Shown here: positions 24,357 through 36,713 of the stretch, piece by piece
Numbering within the stretch: position 1 is the stretch's first letter
Layout of the letters: the number at the start of each line of letters is the position of its first letter
Origin: Cokeromyces recurvatus
Lineage: Eukaryota; Mucoromycota; Mucoromycetes; Mucorales; Mucoraceae
Direction: 5' to 3'
DNA length: 64,000 bases
Assembly: GCF_025118155.1 (NCBI RefSeq)
Contig: NW_026251435.1
Location: forward strand, 62,001 to 126,000
The notes under the pieces: model-generated
Databases searched by the model: none
Told to the model about the DNA's origin: nothing
What the model saw: the letters and a program-made list of their open reading frames with translations, nothing else
Made by a program: the position numbers and the translations under genes

Positions 24357-25934
24357 ATTCCGTATGTAGTATCGTAATAATGAAGCTAGTCAAATCCAAC
24401 CTCCTCCATATCAAGGTAAGCTTATTTCTCGATTTTACACATAAAGAAACTAATAATCTTATAGGCCCTGATCCCATTTTTAGTCCAAATGATCCTAACT
24501 TGAGTCAAGCTAATTATCCTCAACCACCTAATTCAGCTCACAACCAGGGAACTCATCCAGGTACTGGAGAGTGTATTCACTTTTCCCTACCCCTTTCTCT
24601 CTTTATTTATATAGAAATATTTAAAACATTATTTTAATATTATCATTTATTGTAGTTCCATATGGTCAACAAACAAATGCCTCAGCAAATGATTTTGTCA
24701 TGCACGTTAACCCAACCATGAAAAATGAGGCACCACCTAACTTTCAATTATCTAACTGTAATACGATTTTATTCATCTATATTTATATATTAATAACCTA
24801 TTTATGTATATATAGGTCGAGGAAGAAAAAGGGCTTTGTTGATTGGTATTAATTATATTGGAACAAAGAACGCTTTAAATGGCTGTATTAATGACGTGAA
24901 AAATCTCGAGCAGTTTTTGATTAGCTTATATGGTTTCAAAAAAGTAAATTTTAAAGCAAATTAAACAAGATAACACTATTAATTAAATTTATTATAGGAA
25001 GATATGGTTATTCTTACAGATGATCAATCCGATCCTAAGTTTATTCCTACAAAGCAAAATATTATAAGTGCCATGCAATGGCTTGTCCATGACGCTAAAG
25101 AAAATGATTCGTAAGCTTAATAGTTATAAGAAAGACAAATAAACTAACTTGAACATTTGTAGTTTCTTTTTCCATTTTAGTGGACATGGTGGTAGAGTCA
25201 AAGATACAAATGGTGATGAAGATGATGGTTATGACGAAACTATTTATCCAGTAGATCATGATCAATATCCCGGTGAATCCGGTCAGATTGTAGATGATGT
25301 AATATTTCTAGCTATAACTTTTATATACATGTATTAATCGTACTTGTAGGAGATGCATGATTTGTTGGTTCGTCCTTTACCAAGAGGAGCACGTCTGACT
25401 TGTATTTTTGATTCTTGTCATTCAGGTACTGCTCTTGATTTACCTTACGTTTATTCTACTCAAGGTACTGTTAAAGAAGAAAATATCTTTAAAGAAGCTG
25501 GATCTGGTTTATTAAATGCTGGTCTCGCTTATGCCACTGGCAATAAGTCTGGAGCATTATCATCCCTCATGACTTTTGGTAAAAGTTTAATGTCCAGAAA
25601 AAAGATTGATGAACGTATCAAGAAATTTAAAAGTTCAGAATCAGATGTTATCATGTTCTCAGGTTGTAAAGATAACCAAACATCAGCTGATGCTATGGAG
25701 AATGGTGCTTCAACTGGTGCCATGTCCTACGCCTTTACAAGTAAGTTTTATTTACTTATTATCATCACATTACTAATTAATTATATTATGATAGCTGTGT
25801 TGAAACAAAATCAACAATTGACATATCTTCAATTGCTCAATGCTATTCGTGATATTTTAAAATCTAAATATTCACAACGTCCTCAATTATCATCTTCCCA
25901 TCCTATTGATGTTAATCTTATGTTTCTTATCTAA
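23946..25934 (+). CDS. MCA1: Metacaspase (peptidase C14 family)
   Basis: Nine exons (23946-24302, 24370-24415, 24465-24560, 24656-24757, 24816-24943, 24998-25110, 25163-25298, 25350-25740, 25795-25934) give 502 aa. The first 220 residues are a Pro/Gln/Tyr-rich prodomain with QGYPPP-type repeats, typical of type I metacaspases. The caspase fold starts at [13 protein letters not shown]; the catalytic dyad is His in FSGHGGR (about 289, exon 7) and Cys in FDSCHSG (about 349, exon 8). An acidic [14 protein letters not shown] segment after the His matches the family's calcium-responsive region. The end ([14 protein letters not shown]) matches fungal metacaspases. These cysteine proteases cut after Arg/Lys and act in stress, ageing and protein quality control. 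Divergent from the PhyH gene; the stop is 155 bp before the next gene on the same strand. Confidence 0.95.
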
Positions 25935-26088
25935 AAAAAAAAAAATAATAAAAATAAGAATCAATTATAAAGAATGATAAAGATAAGCCACAGAGATCAC
26001 TGTCACATTCTAAATTATTTTTTTGAAAAATATAATGTAATATCCCTTCTTTTTTTTTTCTCTCAAATTTACATACATATTTAGCATA

Positions 26089-26730
26089 ATGGCACCAACT
26101 ATTAAGGAAGAAAAGGATACAACTGTTACCATTAAAGAGGAAGAGGAGCAAATGGAATTAGATGAAAACTCAGAAGTTGAGGAAGAACATGAAGAAGAAG
26201 AAGATGATGAAATGGATGAAGAGCCCGATTTGGTTGTTAGTCCTGATAAAGTCGAAATTGTAAGGAAATATTGAGTCATTACTTGTTATGGATCTGACAT
26301 GTGTTTTTTTTTAGATTGGTAATCACGCCGATGCTACTGCTGTGACATTTTGTTTTAAAGATGAAGACCATACTCTTGGTAATTCATTAAGACATGTTAT
26401 TAATAAGAAGTAAGTTCTAATAAAATCAACATCGTTAGAAACATCCTAATAATGTCTTTTTTTTTTATAGCCCTGATGTAGATTTCTGTGGTTATTCAAT
26501 TCCACATCCTTCAGAAGCTAAAATGAATGTTCGTATTCAAACTACAGGTAAGCTTCTTAATTTAAAGAAACAACAGCTGTGACTGATATACGTCAATAGA
26601 CAAAACAAATGCGATAGAAGCTTTGAAGACAGGTCTTTCAAATTTATATGATTTGGTAGCTCATGTTCGTCAAGCTTATGAAGAAGATTTAGCAAAGAAG
26701 GAGTATATTGAATTTGAGGAAGTTGCATAA
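26089..26730 (+). CDS. RPC19: RNA polymerase I/III subunit AC19 (RPAC2)
   Basis: Four exons (26089-26259, 26315-26409, 26471-26547, 26600-26730) give 157 aa. After an acidic tail of about 55 residues comes the RNA polymerase Rpb11/AC19 domain: [20 protein letters not shown], then [14 protein letters not shown] and MNVRIQTT, which are the alpha-subunit dimerisation motifs. AC19 pairs with AC40 to nucleate RNA polymerases I and III in the nucleus. Length and motif order match the yeast subunit, and the acidic N-terminus is a usual variable part. It lies between the metacaspase and the convergent second kinesin (290 bp gap). Confidence 0.95.
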
Positions 26731-26950
26731 AACTTTCAACTAAACAACTTTCTTAATTTTTGTAATATAAAACTTGTGCAGATATACATATATGAATTTT
26801 ATTTTGGATTATAAAGCTTTTTATAGTGTCTATAAACAGATATCATTGAATTATAGATTTTATTTTTGTGTGTGTGTGTGGCTCTGAGATACTAAATTCT
26901 ATTAAACTTAGTAGTATAAAAAAAATATACAAAAATTTACAAGATAGATT

Positions 26951-26954
<4 letters not shown>

Positions 26955-26991
<37 letters not shown>
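26955..26991. repeat. A37 homopolymer between convergent genes
   Basis: Lies between the RPC19 stop and the stop codon of kinesin B, again in the shared 3' region of a convergent pair. Confidence 0.95.
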
Positions 26992-26993
<2 letters not shown>

Positions 26994-27019
26994 GAATAAA
27001 ATATGAAAATTCGTATTTA

Positions 27020-29640
27020 CTATTGACTGTTAACACTCAATGGCCTTTGATCATCTTTCCATCTTTTTCTTAAATCATCAATGCTGCTGCTACTATGTCG
27101 ATAATTAATTTTTGCTCTAAATGCACGCGTTGGCGTTTGTGCCAAACGATCAAACACAGAAAGTACACTACTAGTAGCATGTCTTTCAAACGTACTTGGC
27201 ATTAGAGGTGGTCTAATAGATTTTGGTTGTTGATACCAATTCTCAGATTGTTTTTTATACCCATCAGTCTCAATTTCAAAATTAGGGCTATATCCTTGTA
27301 ACACAGAGCTGGTTACATCATTATCTATTGCTTTAGACATATTATTTGAAGTGCTTCTTGGATTATTGCTGTAAGTAGATGGTATAGATGACTCTCGATC
27401 CATTGCATAATGTTTTAAATTGATCAATTCTCGCTCATTTTTAGCTTGCCAAGGAAGTCCTTTTTGAAGCATATTATAAAACCTATCAGGTGATGGTGTA
27501 GATTCTCGTGAGAGTATTAAGCTATTATTTCCAATGGCACCTACCGCTGGCAAATTGTCAAAGTGACTAATATTGTTAGCAACTGAATCAGTAGTGTAAG
27601 GAGATAAAACAATTGGAGAATTAGGTGAACTTGTATAATACTTTTTAGGTGAAGGTATTGTATTTAAAGAAAAGTCCTTGTGATGAATCAAGTCTATATT
27701 TTTTCTATTATTATAAGTTTGAAAGTTATTTTCCATTATTTCTTGAAGCATTGTATCAGCTATATTGTCTTGGCTAAGATTTTTAAAAGATTCATTGTCA
27801 TTCATATTAAATTGTTGTTTGATAAGCAGCAGTTCACTCTGTAAATCAGTAACCGTCTTTTCTAAATTTTGAATGGTTATCTGCCTATTGTGTTCATTCA
27901 TTCTTAAATCCATAATATCATCGAGTAGATTTTCTATAATAGGTTTACATTCATCGACTTCAAAAGATTTGATAAGTTTTGAGGTAATTTCGTAAGCCAA
28001 TTCAGGGGACGCATTGATAGGAACATTAAATTTTTCTTCAATAGTATCAATGTCTATCCATTCATCATTACTAGACGATGGTTCTGTAACAATTTCGTCT
28101 GCAAACATAACATGTTTGACTTGTCTTGAAATTAAATAAGCACCGTTACTTTCTTCTGCTTTTAGAGCCTCATCTGCTGCTTCAGACTGTAAGGCTTGAA
28201 TTCGAGCCGAAAGATAAGAAATTTCAGTAGATATTAAATCAATTCTTTCATCTATTAACTCAAGGTCGGATGTATTTATAACTTGATCAGTGATTTGATA
28301 GTATTCTAATTGAGATTGATAAGTATATTTTCGAACCTCTTCAAGTTTTAGCTTCTCTTCTACAAGACTTTCACGTCTAACTAACAATTGTTCCATCTCG
28401 ACTACTGCTTCTTTTCCCTGAATATATTGATATAGGGCTTTATCAAGTAATTCCTTTTTACAAGACACTCGAACTTCTAATGGAATGTTACTTTTCCTTT
28501 TTGTAAGTCGTCGTCGAGGGAATCCGTGGCCTCCACCACGAACGATCACAGCAAAACGACCCCCCATGATAGGAATTAGATTTGTCAACATCTTTTCGTC
28601 AAGTATACCACCTTCACGTACAGCCTTTTTCATCACCTCAATCAATTGCTTTACCTGATTTGTGCTTATCAAAAGTTCATCATTGCATCTTTTAAGTGTG
28701 GATCTTTGCTGTTCATATGTACGCTCTAATTTCAACTTGAGTTGATTTGACTTTGCGTATCGACGTTGTAATTGTTGAATCTTCTGTTGTTGTCTAGAGA
28801 TCTGGTCACGAACACGATCAGCTTCTAACTTCATGCGTTGTGTCAGACGCTTCTTTTCTGTTTTTAAAATTTCAACATTAGATTTTAAGGACCTTAATAG
28901 GCTTTCATTTTGGTTCTTTGTCTGTTGAAGCGTCATTGTTATATGTGCATACTTCTTTTGCCATTCATGAATTTTAGATGTTAGATTCTTTATCTTGACT
29001 TCATATGTTTGTTGAATCTCTACAATTTGTTTATCTACCATGATATCTGATTTCATAGCTAGGCCAGATTTGGCTTTCATGAACGCCATCTCTTTCTCCT
29101 TTTGTGTTTCTACCAATTGAGCTTGGAGCCTATTGATCTTTTCATCCAATTTTTCCCGCATAGATACATATTCATTTTCTGATCTTTCGAGATGAGATAC
29201 AAGCTTTTCCTTGACTTTAATATCAGACTGAATTTGATGAACCATACGGAAAATCGGTGAGTTATAATCATTTGTGACAAATTCAGACTTTGATTCTTGA
29301 TCATCGCCTGTAGAAACAGTCTATAAATGTTTTTAGTTATTATTATTATTATTATATCAAGTAGTATACACTTACCAGTTTTTCAGCATCATAGATATCT
29401 TCGTTAACGGGAGAAGATGCAAGTGAATATACACCTTCATCAGACAAAACTCTTTGGATTTCATTCAAATTATCTATACGCTTGTCTTCTGTTTCAAAAG
29501 CCTATCACAAGTATTAATCTATATTAGTGAGGATACAATGTAATAACAAATAAATAATAATTTACCTTTATTTCTTCTTCCCAACAAACTGTTACATTAT
29601 TTAAAGGCTGTAAATTGTATAAAAAGGGATTTTAATAACC

Positions 29641-29676
<36 letters not shown>

Positions 29677-31132
29677 GGAAAAAAAAAAGGGGGGAAGGAG
29701 GACTTACTTTTATGAGTTCCAGTACTTCTATACTCTTTCTTATATCTGCTCGAGCTTTTGCAATACTATCTTTCACTTCCTCATGATGTATGTCATTTTC
29801 TTTAATTTGATTGATGTAATCTTTATTTTCACCATGTTTTTGTTGTTTATGAGCTATATATTGTTGTTGTTGTTTTGATTTTATGCGAATATGTCTTTTT
29901 TGTCGGCGGCCTGTTCTAGAGGATATACTTGAACTCTTAGTAAGAAGAGGGTGTCGTGCATTTATTTTAGTTGTAACTCTATCAGCAGCAAAACGAGTTG
30001 GTGTAGTAAGACTTGAGTTAGTACTGATATGATCATTATCTTTTCTTCGTTTTTTATGACTACTATTTTTTGTCTTTGATAGGCTAGTTGAAAACTTGGG
30101 TAATATGTGATTACATGTACTAGGTGTCAATTGAAATGAAGATTGCCGAAGCTTATCTTTTGTTTCATTTAGTTCATTTGTTAATGTTTGAATCGTCTTT
30201 TGATATCTTTCAATTATAGGATGAGCTTGAATTTTTCGAGTCGATCCAATATTTTCTAAAAGCTGATCATCCACACTTTCATTTTGCATAAATTCACCTA
30301 GTTCACGCTCAATTATTAACGTATCTCGTTCAGTTGTCAATTGAACAATTTGGTCAGACATCTCTCGTAGACGCTCTCTTAATTGATTCATTTCGTTTAT
30401 ATGATGGCTCTTTGAAGATACAGTGGATGATGATGATGATCCCTCTACTCGTAGTGTAGCAATCTCCATACGTAGACGAGAGATAAGCGCCTTAAGTTGA
30501 TTAACATCTGAGCCTTTCAAGTCTTGATTAACAACAACCCGATTTTTGATGTTACGGGCTCGATTAGCATATTTTAGAGTATTTACAGTTTCCATAAAAT
30601 TAGTATCAGCTGGAGACACACAAGCCAACATAAGCGTCTGACTATTACCACCCAATGAATCTTGAAGTAGACGAGTAAGTTTGCTGTCTCGATAAGGTAT
30701 ATGGGTTGCCTTTCGTGTTTCATCACCCAAAGCAGATATAACATTTCCAAGTGCTAATAAACCTGAATTAATGGCTATGCCTTCTTTAGCTCGTTCTCCT
30801 TGTGCATGTGTTCTTTTTAACTATATATGTATAAAAATGAAAATGAATAAAAAAAAAAAAATAAAATAAAAAAATTAAAAAAATAAAAAAACTTTTTTTT
30901 TCCTAGTGGCATATATAATAGTTTATAATATAAAACGTACTCGTTCCGAACCTGCCAAGTCAACAAAATGAAATTTACTATGAAGTGATTTAACGATTCT
31001 TTTGCCTGTTTCATCATCTTCAGGTTTCTGTTGTTTTAATATAATTGAGAAAATAGCATGCGATCGTGATGAAACAGAATTCATTTCGGTTGATCCTGTT
31101 GTACGACTTAATGAGCCTTGAGCAAGAAGCCT

Positions 31133-31172
<40 letters not shown>

Positions 31173-31772
31173 GGTCGTGGATAAGCTTATTAAGTCGAAG
31201 TCTATGTACAATTTATGCATAGAACATACCTCAATACATCTTCAGGACCATAACAAATTTCTTCTTTTACGCCACTCCAATAAATATTTCCTGAAATATC
31301 TTCTCGAATAGATACATCGCTATGTTGTTGTTGTTGTTGTTGTTGTTGTTGCTGTTGGTTACTGTTAAATGTTCCTGATCTACGTTTTGATGGCTGGTTT
31401 AATAAATCTATAAATTCTTCATTATAAAGTTCTAAAAATGATACGTATAGCTCAAACTTATAGTCTTTATCCTGAGATTCTCGTGATTTTAAAATTTGAA
31501 ATAAATCAATAATACAGCGTGGTATAATGCCTAACAAATACATATTCGGAAGTTATTATTTTTATAGTTATGACAATTGACGAGTATGATCTAACCTTCA
31601 CTGGTATTGTTATCTAAACTCGTACCCATACTATAAGTTTTACCAGATCCTGTTTGTCTATATGCATATATATATATATATATACATGAATACTTGAAAA
31701 TTAAAAAAAAAATAAAATAATTATTAACTCTATTTTTACCCATAAGCTAATATTGTTGCATTAAATCTAATA

Positions 31773-31816
<44 letters not shown>

Positions 31817-32135
31817 CTTAGCCCTTATAATAAATAATATTATGCTGTAACACTACCCGTCTAAAAATTTATGTAATAAGGGAGATGCTGCATTTTGATA
31901 AACTTGTGCTTGGTCTGCATTAGAACTAAATACATAATCATATGTAAATGATTTATCGGTGCCAATCAATATTTGTGGTTCATTTGGTATGATGGTAAGG
32001 CATTCTGTACAATTATTAATCAACTCCTTTTCTGTTAAAGGACGAACTCGCAATCCGACTCTATTAGATTCATAAGTAATGTATATTAATGTGGCCTTTT
32101 ATGTACAGTATATACCTTACTGCAGTTGAAGTCAT
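27020..32135 (-). CDS. Kinesin-4 family motor protein (paralogue B)
   Basis: Ten exons join in frame to 1461 aa: 32135-32116, 32060-31857, 31766-31740, 31657-31596, 31530-31230, 31130-30941, 30820-29708, 29607-29566, 29501-29376 and 29320-27020. The first coding exon is only 20 nt and the third 27 nt. Motor motifs: [12 protein letters not shown]-loop [44 protein letters not shown] and [21 protein letters not shown] polyglutamine run encoded by repeated CAA/CAG (31320-31352) sits in the loop before the [12 protein letters not shown] segment. Behind the motor are coiled coils, a basic segment ([12 protein letters not shown]) and a Ser/Pro-rich tail. No Cys-rich KIF4 box is seen. Intron positions match those of paralogue A at four sites. 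Expected role: microtubule plus-end motor or dynamics regulator. Confidence 0.92.
31137..31170 (-). repeat. T34 (coding strand) before a kinesin B acceptor
   Basis: A tract on the + strand, T on the transcribed gene's coding strand, ending 6 bases before the 3' splice site that begins the exon at 31130. Confidence 0.9.
31774..31814 (-). repeat. T41 (coding strand) before a kinesin B acceptor
   Basis: Coding-strand T tract ending 7 bases before the acceptor of the 27-nt exon 31766-31740; it fills most of that intron. Confidence 0.9.
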
Positions 32136-34622
32136 CTATATAAAATTTAGACTTTCTATTTTTATTAAAATATTGGAGAAAGAAAGGAAAAAAAAAAAGG
32201 AACATAAGAAAATGCGTTAATTCCTTTTCTTTTTTTTTCTTCTTCTTTTTGTTTGTATGTGACACACTTAATACGGTACTCCTTCCGACATAACAAGTGC
32301 GCACATACATGTATATCTTAAAACTTTTATGTTCCATTTTACATGTAACATAAAAATTCATTTCATTTATTTGTATGCATATGTCTTTAATATGCTTTGT
32401 TTATTCCTCTCTTTTTTCTTTTCTTCCGTTTTTTTTTCTTTTCTTCTTTTTTTTTTATTGTCGTTCCTGGTAGGATCACAAAAAAAAGCTTATAATATCA
32501 CATTATATTCTTGTGCTGCTAAAGTGTGTTCGGCAGTGGTCATTTTGTTTAATTTATTCTTTTTAACCAATCAAAATACATTTGCTTTCCTCAAAAAAAG
32601 GGACACCCTGTTTATAGATTAAATATGATTAAACAATGATTTGCCTTTTCTTAGTAATGCTTATTCAGTGTCATCTTAAAAAAAAAAAAAGGTCATTAGG
32701 AACTTTTTTTAGTATTATTGTAGTTTATCTAAAAAAAAAAAAGCAAATTTCTTGTTATTAACTGGGGGTGGATGGTAACTATTGCTGATTAAAATAGAGT
32801 TTCTTTCATTGGAATATTTTAATAAAGTATAATACAATAGATTATGTTTAAGGGAAACTTTTATTCATCTTATTCTTCTTTATGACTGGTTAGTAGCAGT
32901 GGATATTTGAATATTGATTCATAATTGTTTATTTAAACTATTTTAACTTACCAACAGGAACATTTAGCCTCATAGCTTTGTAATGAAATCAACGTTTTTA
33001 CTTGATGATGGCATAAAAAAAAAATGGACGTGCAACCCAGTCACGTTACAAAAGTATCCAAGTACACCCGTCATCATTTTGCTTTTAAACAGCCCTACTA
33101 CTGTTATATTAACCTAATCAAATTATAAGAGTAGTCATTTCTGAATTTGTTATACTCTTACAATTGTATGATTCACGGCGTCATAACTATTTTTTGTTTC
33201 TTACAATAATGTCTTCTAAATTGGATAAAGCTCATATAGTAAATAGACTTATTACTAAAATTTTAAAGTTAGAGAGTCTGACTCTATGTTAGTACAGTTT
33301 ATAATAGACTCAGACGTGGTCTAACATAAAATGAGCAACCCTAGATTCTGTACAACTCTTTTAAAAAGAAATAATGATACGATTAAATATTTTTATTTAA
33401 TAATAATAATAATAATAAAGTTAAAAAGAAGGTCAATGAGTAGATAGTATCTACTAACATATTGAATTACTCGAGTCAGTTTAATATGTGTGAAAAAAGA
33501 AAAGAGAAAGGAAGAGGAAAAGAAAGAAGATTAGACCATCAAGTCCAATTGTATAACTAATCAACTAGTTTTGTTTTTGGTTTGTTGGAGAAAAGAAGGA
33601 GATATCTTTATCATGTACCAAATTATCCACTTCAAGAAGGATATAGTACAGATGATTGACCACACAATATATCTCATCAGATAAGACATAAATGAGTGTA
33701 TATATGTAGGAACTTAGTTATATGTGATCTATTGCAATGAGTAGTGTATGGGTGATATAAACAATATTTAGGTGTACTGCCAGGTAACTAACCAAGACAT
33801 TATTGAATGATACGGCTATTTGCATTATTAGGATGTATAAAGCCAGAGTACAAGGTTAACAGTAAGATAAGATAAACTCAAACAAGTGACAAGTAGTTTG
33901 GAGTGGTGGTCATCCCGTAGATGCATAAGTCACTCGAGAAAAAAAAATAACCTTTTTTTTTTTCGAAGGACTCATTCATAGTATCAGATTCTGCAGCATA
34001 TAGTTATTATTACAGTATTCTGTCAAGTTTTTTAATTTTTACCATTGAATATTCATATTTGAGCTTTTAGATAAAGAGAAACAAGAGCAGCAGCATCAAC
34101 ATATAATAGACAATTAATCGCGCTTCTTAATTGCTGTGTGTTATGGTACATCGGTCGTAATGGATGATAAATATAAAATGGTTGGAAGACTGTTGATAGG
34201 GTATAGAAAGGAGGGAAAGGATTGAACCTTGGAGTAAGCTAGTCCTAGAGACAAAGAGAGGCTTTAATAATGTTATTATTGTATTGTGGAAACAAGAACA
34301 ATAGAAAAGTATGAACGATGAGAACCTAATTAAAAACCCCATTTAGTAGAAGAAGTTTGAAAATAATTATACAAGGCATAAATCAGATATTAATTTATAG
34401 CATAACAGTCTATTCATACTATATTATTATTTTTTTTTACATATTGAACATTATTATATTGGCTATTATTTACTTTATTTTCTCAAAGAAAGAAGATTTG
34501 AAGCCACTATCATCAACATGAAAGTTATGATAGCAATTAAATCTGCTCTCTTATAGTTAGTAATCCATTTTACTTAAATATACACTCTAATATTTATTAA
34601 ATTTAATATATACAAATATCTC
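32136..34622. other. Gene-poor region
   Basis: Nearly 2.5 kb without a supported gene. It includes kinesin B's promoter and, at the far end, DNA downstream of the Bmt5-like gene. Open frames at 32329-32622 and 34127-34342 are lone and lack recognisable protein features. Near 33278-33330 the 8-mer TATGTTAG and its complement CTAACATA lie close together, too weak to name an element. Confidence 0.45.
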
Positions 34623-35158
34623 CTAATCATCATCATTATCCGACATGGACGTTTCTGTCTTCTTTCTTTTCACTTTCTTTCCCATCTGTGCCTTTAGAAT
34701 TTCTAATTTTCTCTTTTGGGAACCTTTTATGCTCTTTTCGTTTTCTTCCTCCATCACTTCTTTTCTCACAAATATGTATCTTTTCGGCTCTGACGCTAAA
34801 ATTTCTGCATTGCCAGCTTTACTAAGGCCTTCTTTAAAACCCAGTGTACGACGGTGTTCATAACCTGGAAAATCATCAACATAAAATGGTGCTGTGCCTC
34901 GAACTGCCAAAACTCCTTTAGCCTTTACCAAGCTTTTAATTGCCCATAAATTATAAGGTTTGCAAGTTTTAAGTGTTACATGAATTTCTCCTTCTGGCAC
35001 ATCCTCTATTACATCTTGATCATTGCCAACTTTTTCATCAGATGCTTTTGTTAATAAAGGCTCAACAGCATCAAAAAATCCATTAAGTAACTTTTGATTA
35101 GCAATTACATTACGATCTTGATCCTTTATGCCGGCACCTTATAACAAAAATTATGAAC

Positions 35159-35189
<31 letters not shown>

Positions 35190-35662
35190 AATTAAAACAT
35201 ACCCACATGAGGAAAATTGAATACAATCTTTGTATATTTATTTTTTCTAATCTCCTTTGGTGGATTTGTAGCATCGACACCAAACAAAACTGTTCCACCA
35301 AACGATCGCACCAACTCAATATTTTCTTTGGCTTCCTCATACTTTTCATATAAAACATCTTCAGAATCGAAACACGTAGCCGTTAAATTATCAGCACCTT
35401 CTTCCAAATAGTTTTCACAAAGAGATCGAGCAAATGAAAAGTTACCTTCTCCTACCAACAAAATTTTGTCTTTCGAACTGTATTGAGGACGAAGGCGCTT
35501 TGGTAAGACTGTGCTGCTTTTTGGAGTTGTACGATTTTTTTTCGCTCTTTCCATGTTTTCCTGGTACTTTTTTGCTTTTATTTCTTGTATTTTTTTCCTT
35601 TCATTTTTTTGAAGTAAATTATGAAGTGAGTTGGATAATTTTGCCTTTTTAGATTTGGCCAT
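34623..35662 (-). CDS. BMT5: 25S rRNA uridine-N3 methyltransferase, Bmt5 family (DUF2431)
   Basis: Two exons (35662-35203, 35137-34623) give 324 aa. A basic, lysine-rich N-terminus of about 60 residues precedes the SAM-binding loop KILLVGEGNFSFARSL (about residues 66-81), the diagnostic start of the DUF2431 domain, followed by ATCFDSEDVLYEKY, VLFGVDATNPP and the motif IVFNFPHVGAGIKDQDRN. LKTCKPYNLWAIKSLVKAKG and FPGYEHRRTLGF match the C-terminal half of Bmt5. A lysine-rich tail ends in DNDDD. Yeast Bmt5 makes m3U2634 in 25S rRNA in the nucleolus; the strongly basic ends here fit nucleolar targeting. The intron contains a coding-strand A run. Confidence 0.92.
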
Positions 35663-36222
35663 TTCAAGTAAAGAGAAAATTTGTGTATGTGTATAAAAAA
35701 AAAAAATCTTTGTCTTCTCAAGGTAAATATAACAGCAGTCACCGCAGGTACATGATTTCCAAATAGATATTTTATTTTACTGGAGTATTCTCAAATGATT
35801 AGTTGAAAGAATTTATTTTAAAAAGAAACTCTGAGATCATTTTTTCTTAGGCAAGGTGAACTGATAGTCGATATTAAGACTATCTTAAATATAGATGTCT
35901 ATGGTAGTAAACCTCAACATGCTGAATCTATCCTGAATAGCTTGTTTTCTTTATCAACTTTATATTACACAGTCATGAACACTTGTAGAAACAGAACGTA
36001 CTTTCATTACTGGGCCTCTTTCTTAACGTGCGTTGTGTATATTGATACTCTTTTTCAAACTATAAATAAACCAAGTATTTTTTAAGTTTTAAATAATCCA
36101 CCTCTTCTGAAATGAAGGAATCAATTATAAAAATAAGACATATGAATATAGGATTAAGATAAGATACATTACAGCTTACTATGATAGGATTATGCAAGTC
36201 GTACAACTATTACATGAGCTAA
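35663..36222. other. Intergenic, nothing recognised
   Basis: Promoter side of the Bmt5-like gene and AT-rich sequence without repeats or frames of note. Confidence 0.4.
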
Positions 36223-36713
36223 ACTAATAATTGCTTCAGAAGTAAGTTTACAATAAGAACAAAAAAGAACTAGTCTTGGATCTTTATCGGCTAAGCATTT
36301 TTGCAAAAGAAACATTAGATAAAGACAATCTAAAGGCTGTTATATGGTTCCAAGCTGTTGGTAAGTTCAATATTATAAAACTTCATTAATGCACAGAATA
36401 CGCACTATATTGGCACATATATATATGAACAAAGATCACTTTTTTATACTTGCCAGCTTAATTTGGCAAATTTTATCTAATGACCGAAATATGAAGCATA
36501 AAAATACTATTAACAATTGAAAACCTGCCAATTATGCTTCTAAATTTGAATAATATGGTTAGAATAGCCCGCATATATGACAATTATTGCATTGAATCAA
36601 ACATAAGCAAAAGTTCATTTACGCATCCAACACTACCATGGTCACTGATTGAAGATTTGATCAGTAGACGTAAAAGTAAACGACTTAGATGCTCTGTAAG
36701 ATACCCGCAATAA
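36223..36713 (+). pseudogene. Relic of a repeat-family protein
   Basis: Two protein-like stretches share the + strand. 36223-36360 reads KKELVLDLYRLSIFAKETL and then DKDNLKAVIWFQAVG, ending at a GTAAGT. 36495-36713 reads TIENLPIMLLNLNNMVRIAR and then HPTLPWSLIEDLISRRKSKR, ending at TAA. Between them, the stretch FYTCQLNLANFI is followed by two stops. The codon composition and residue pattern are unlike the surrounding junk, and the order LYRL-(I/L)FAK-...-LDKDNL-...-FQ-VG recalls proteins encoded in many copies in Mucorales genomes; this is from memory of patterns and not a database match. No start codon or full frame remains, so I call it a decayed copy. Confidence 0.45.

Noticed and set aside
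32329..32622. 97-codon frame upstream of kinesin B
   Set aside because: Phe/Leu/Ser-rich from T-rich promoter DNA; no homology pattern and no neighbouring exon.
33278..33330. Short inverted repeat (TATGTTAG / CTAACATA)
   Set aside because: Only 8 bases; expected by chance in AT-rich DNA and not linked to any element.
34127..34342. 71-codon frame on the minus strand
   Set aside because: Isolated and not supported by a family pattern.
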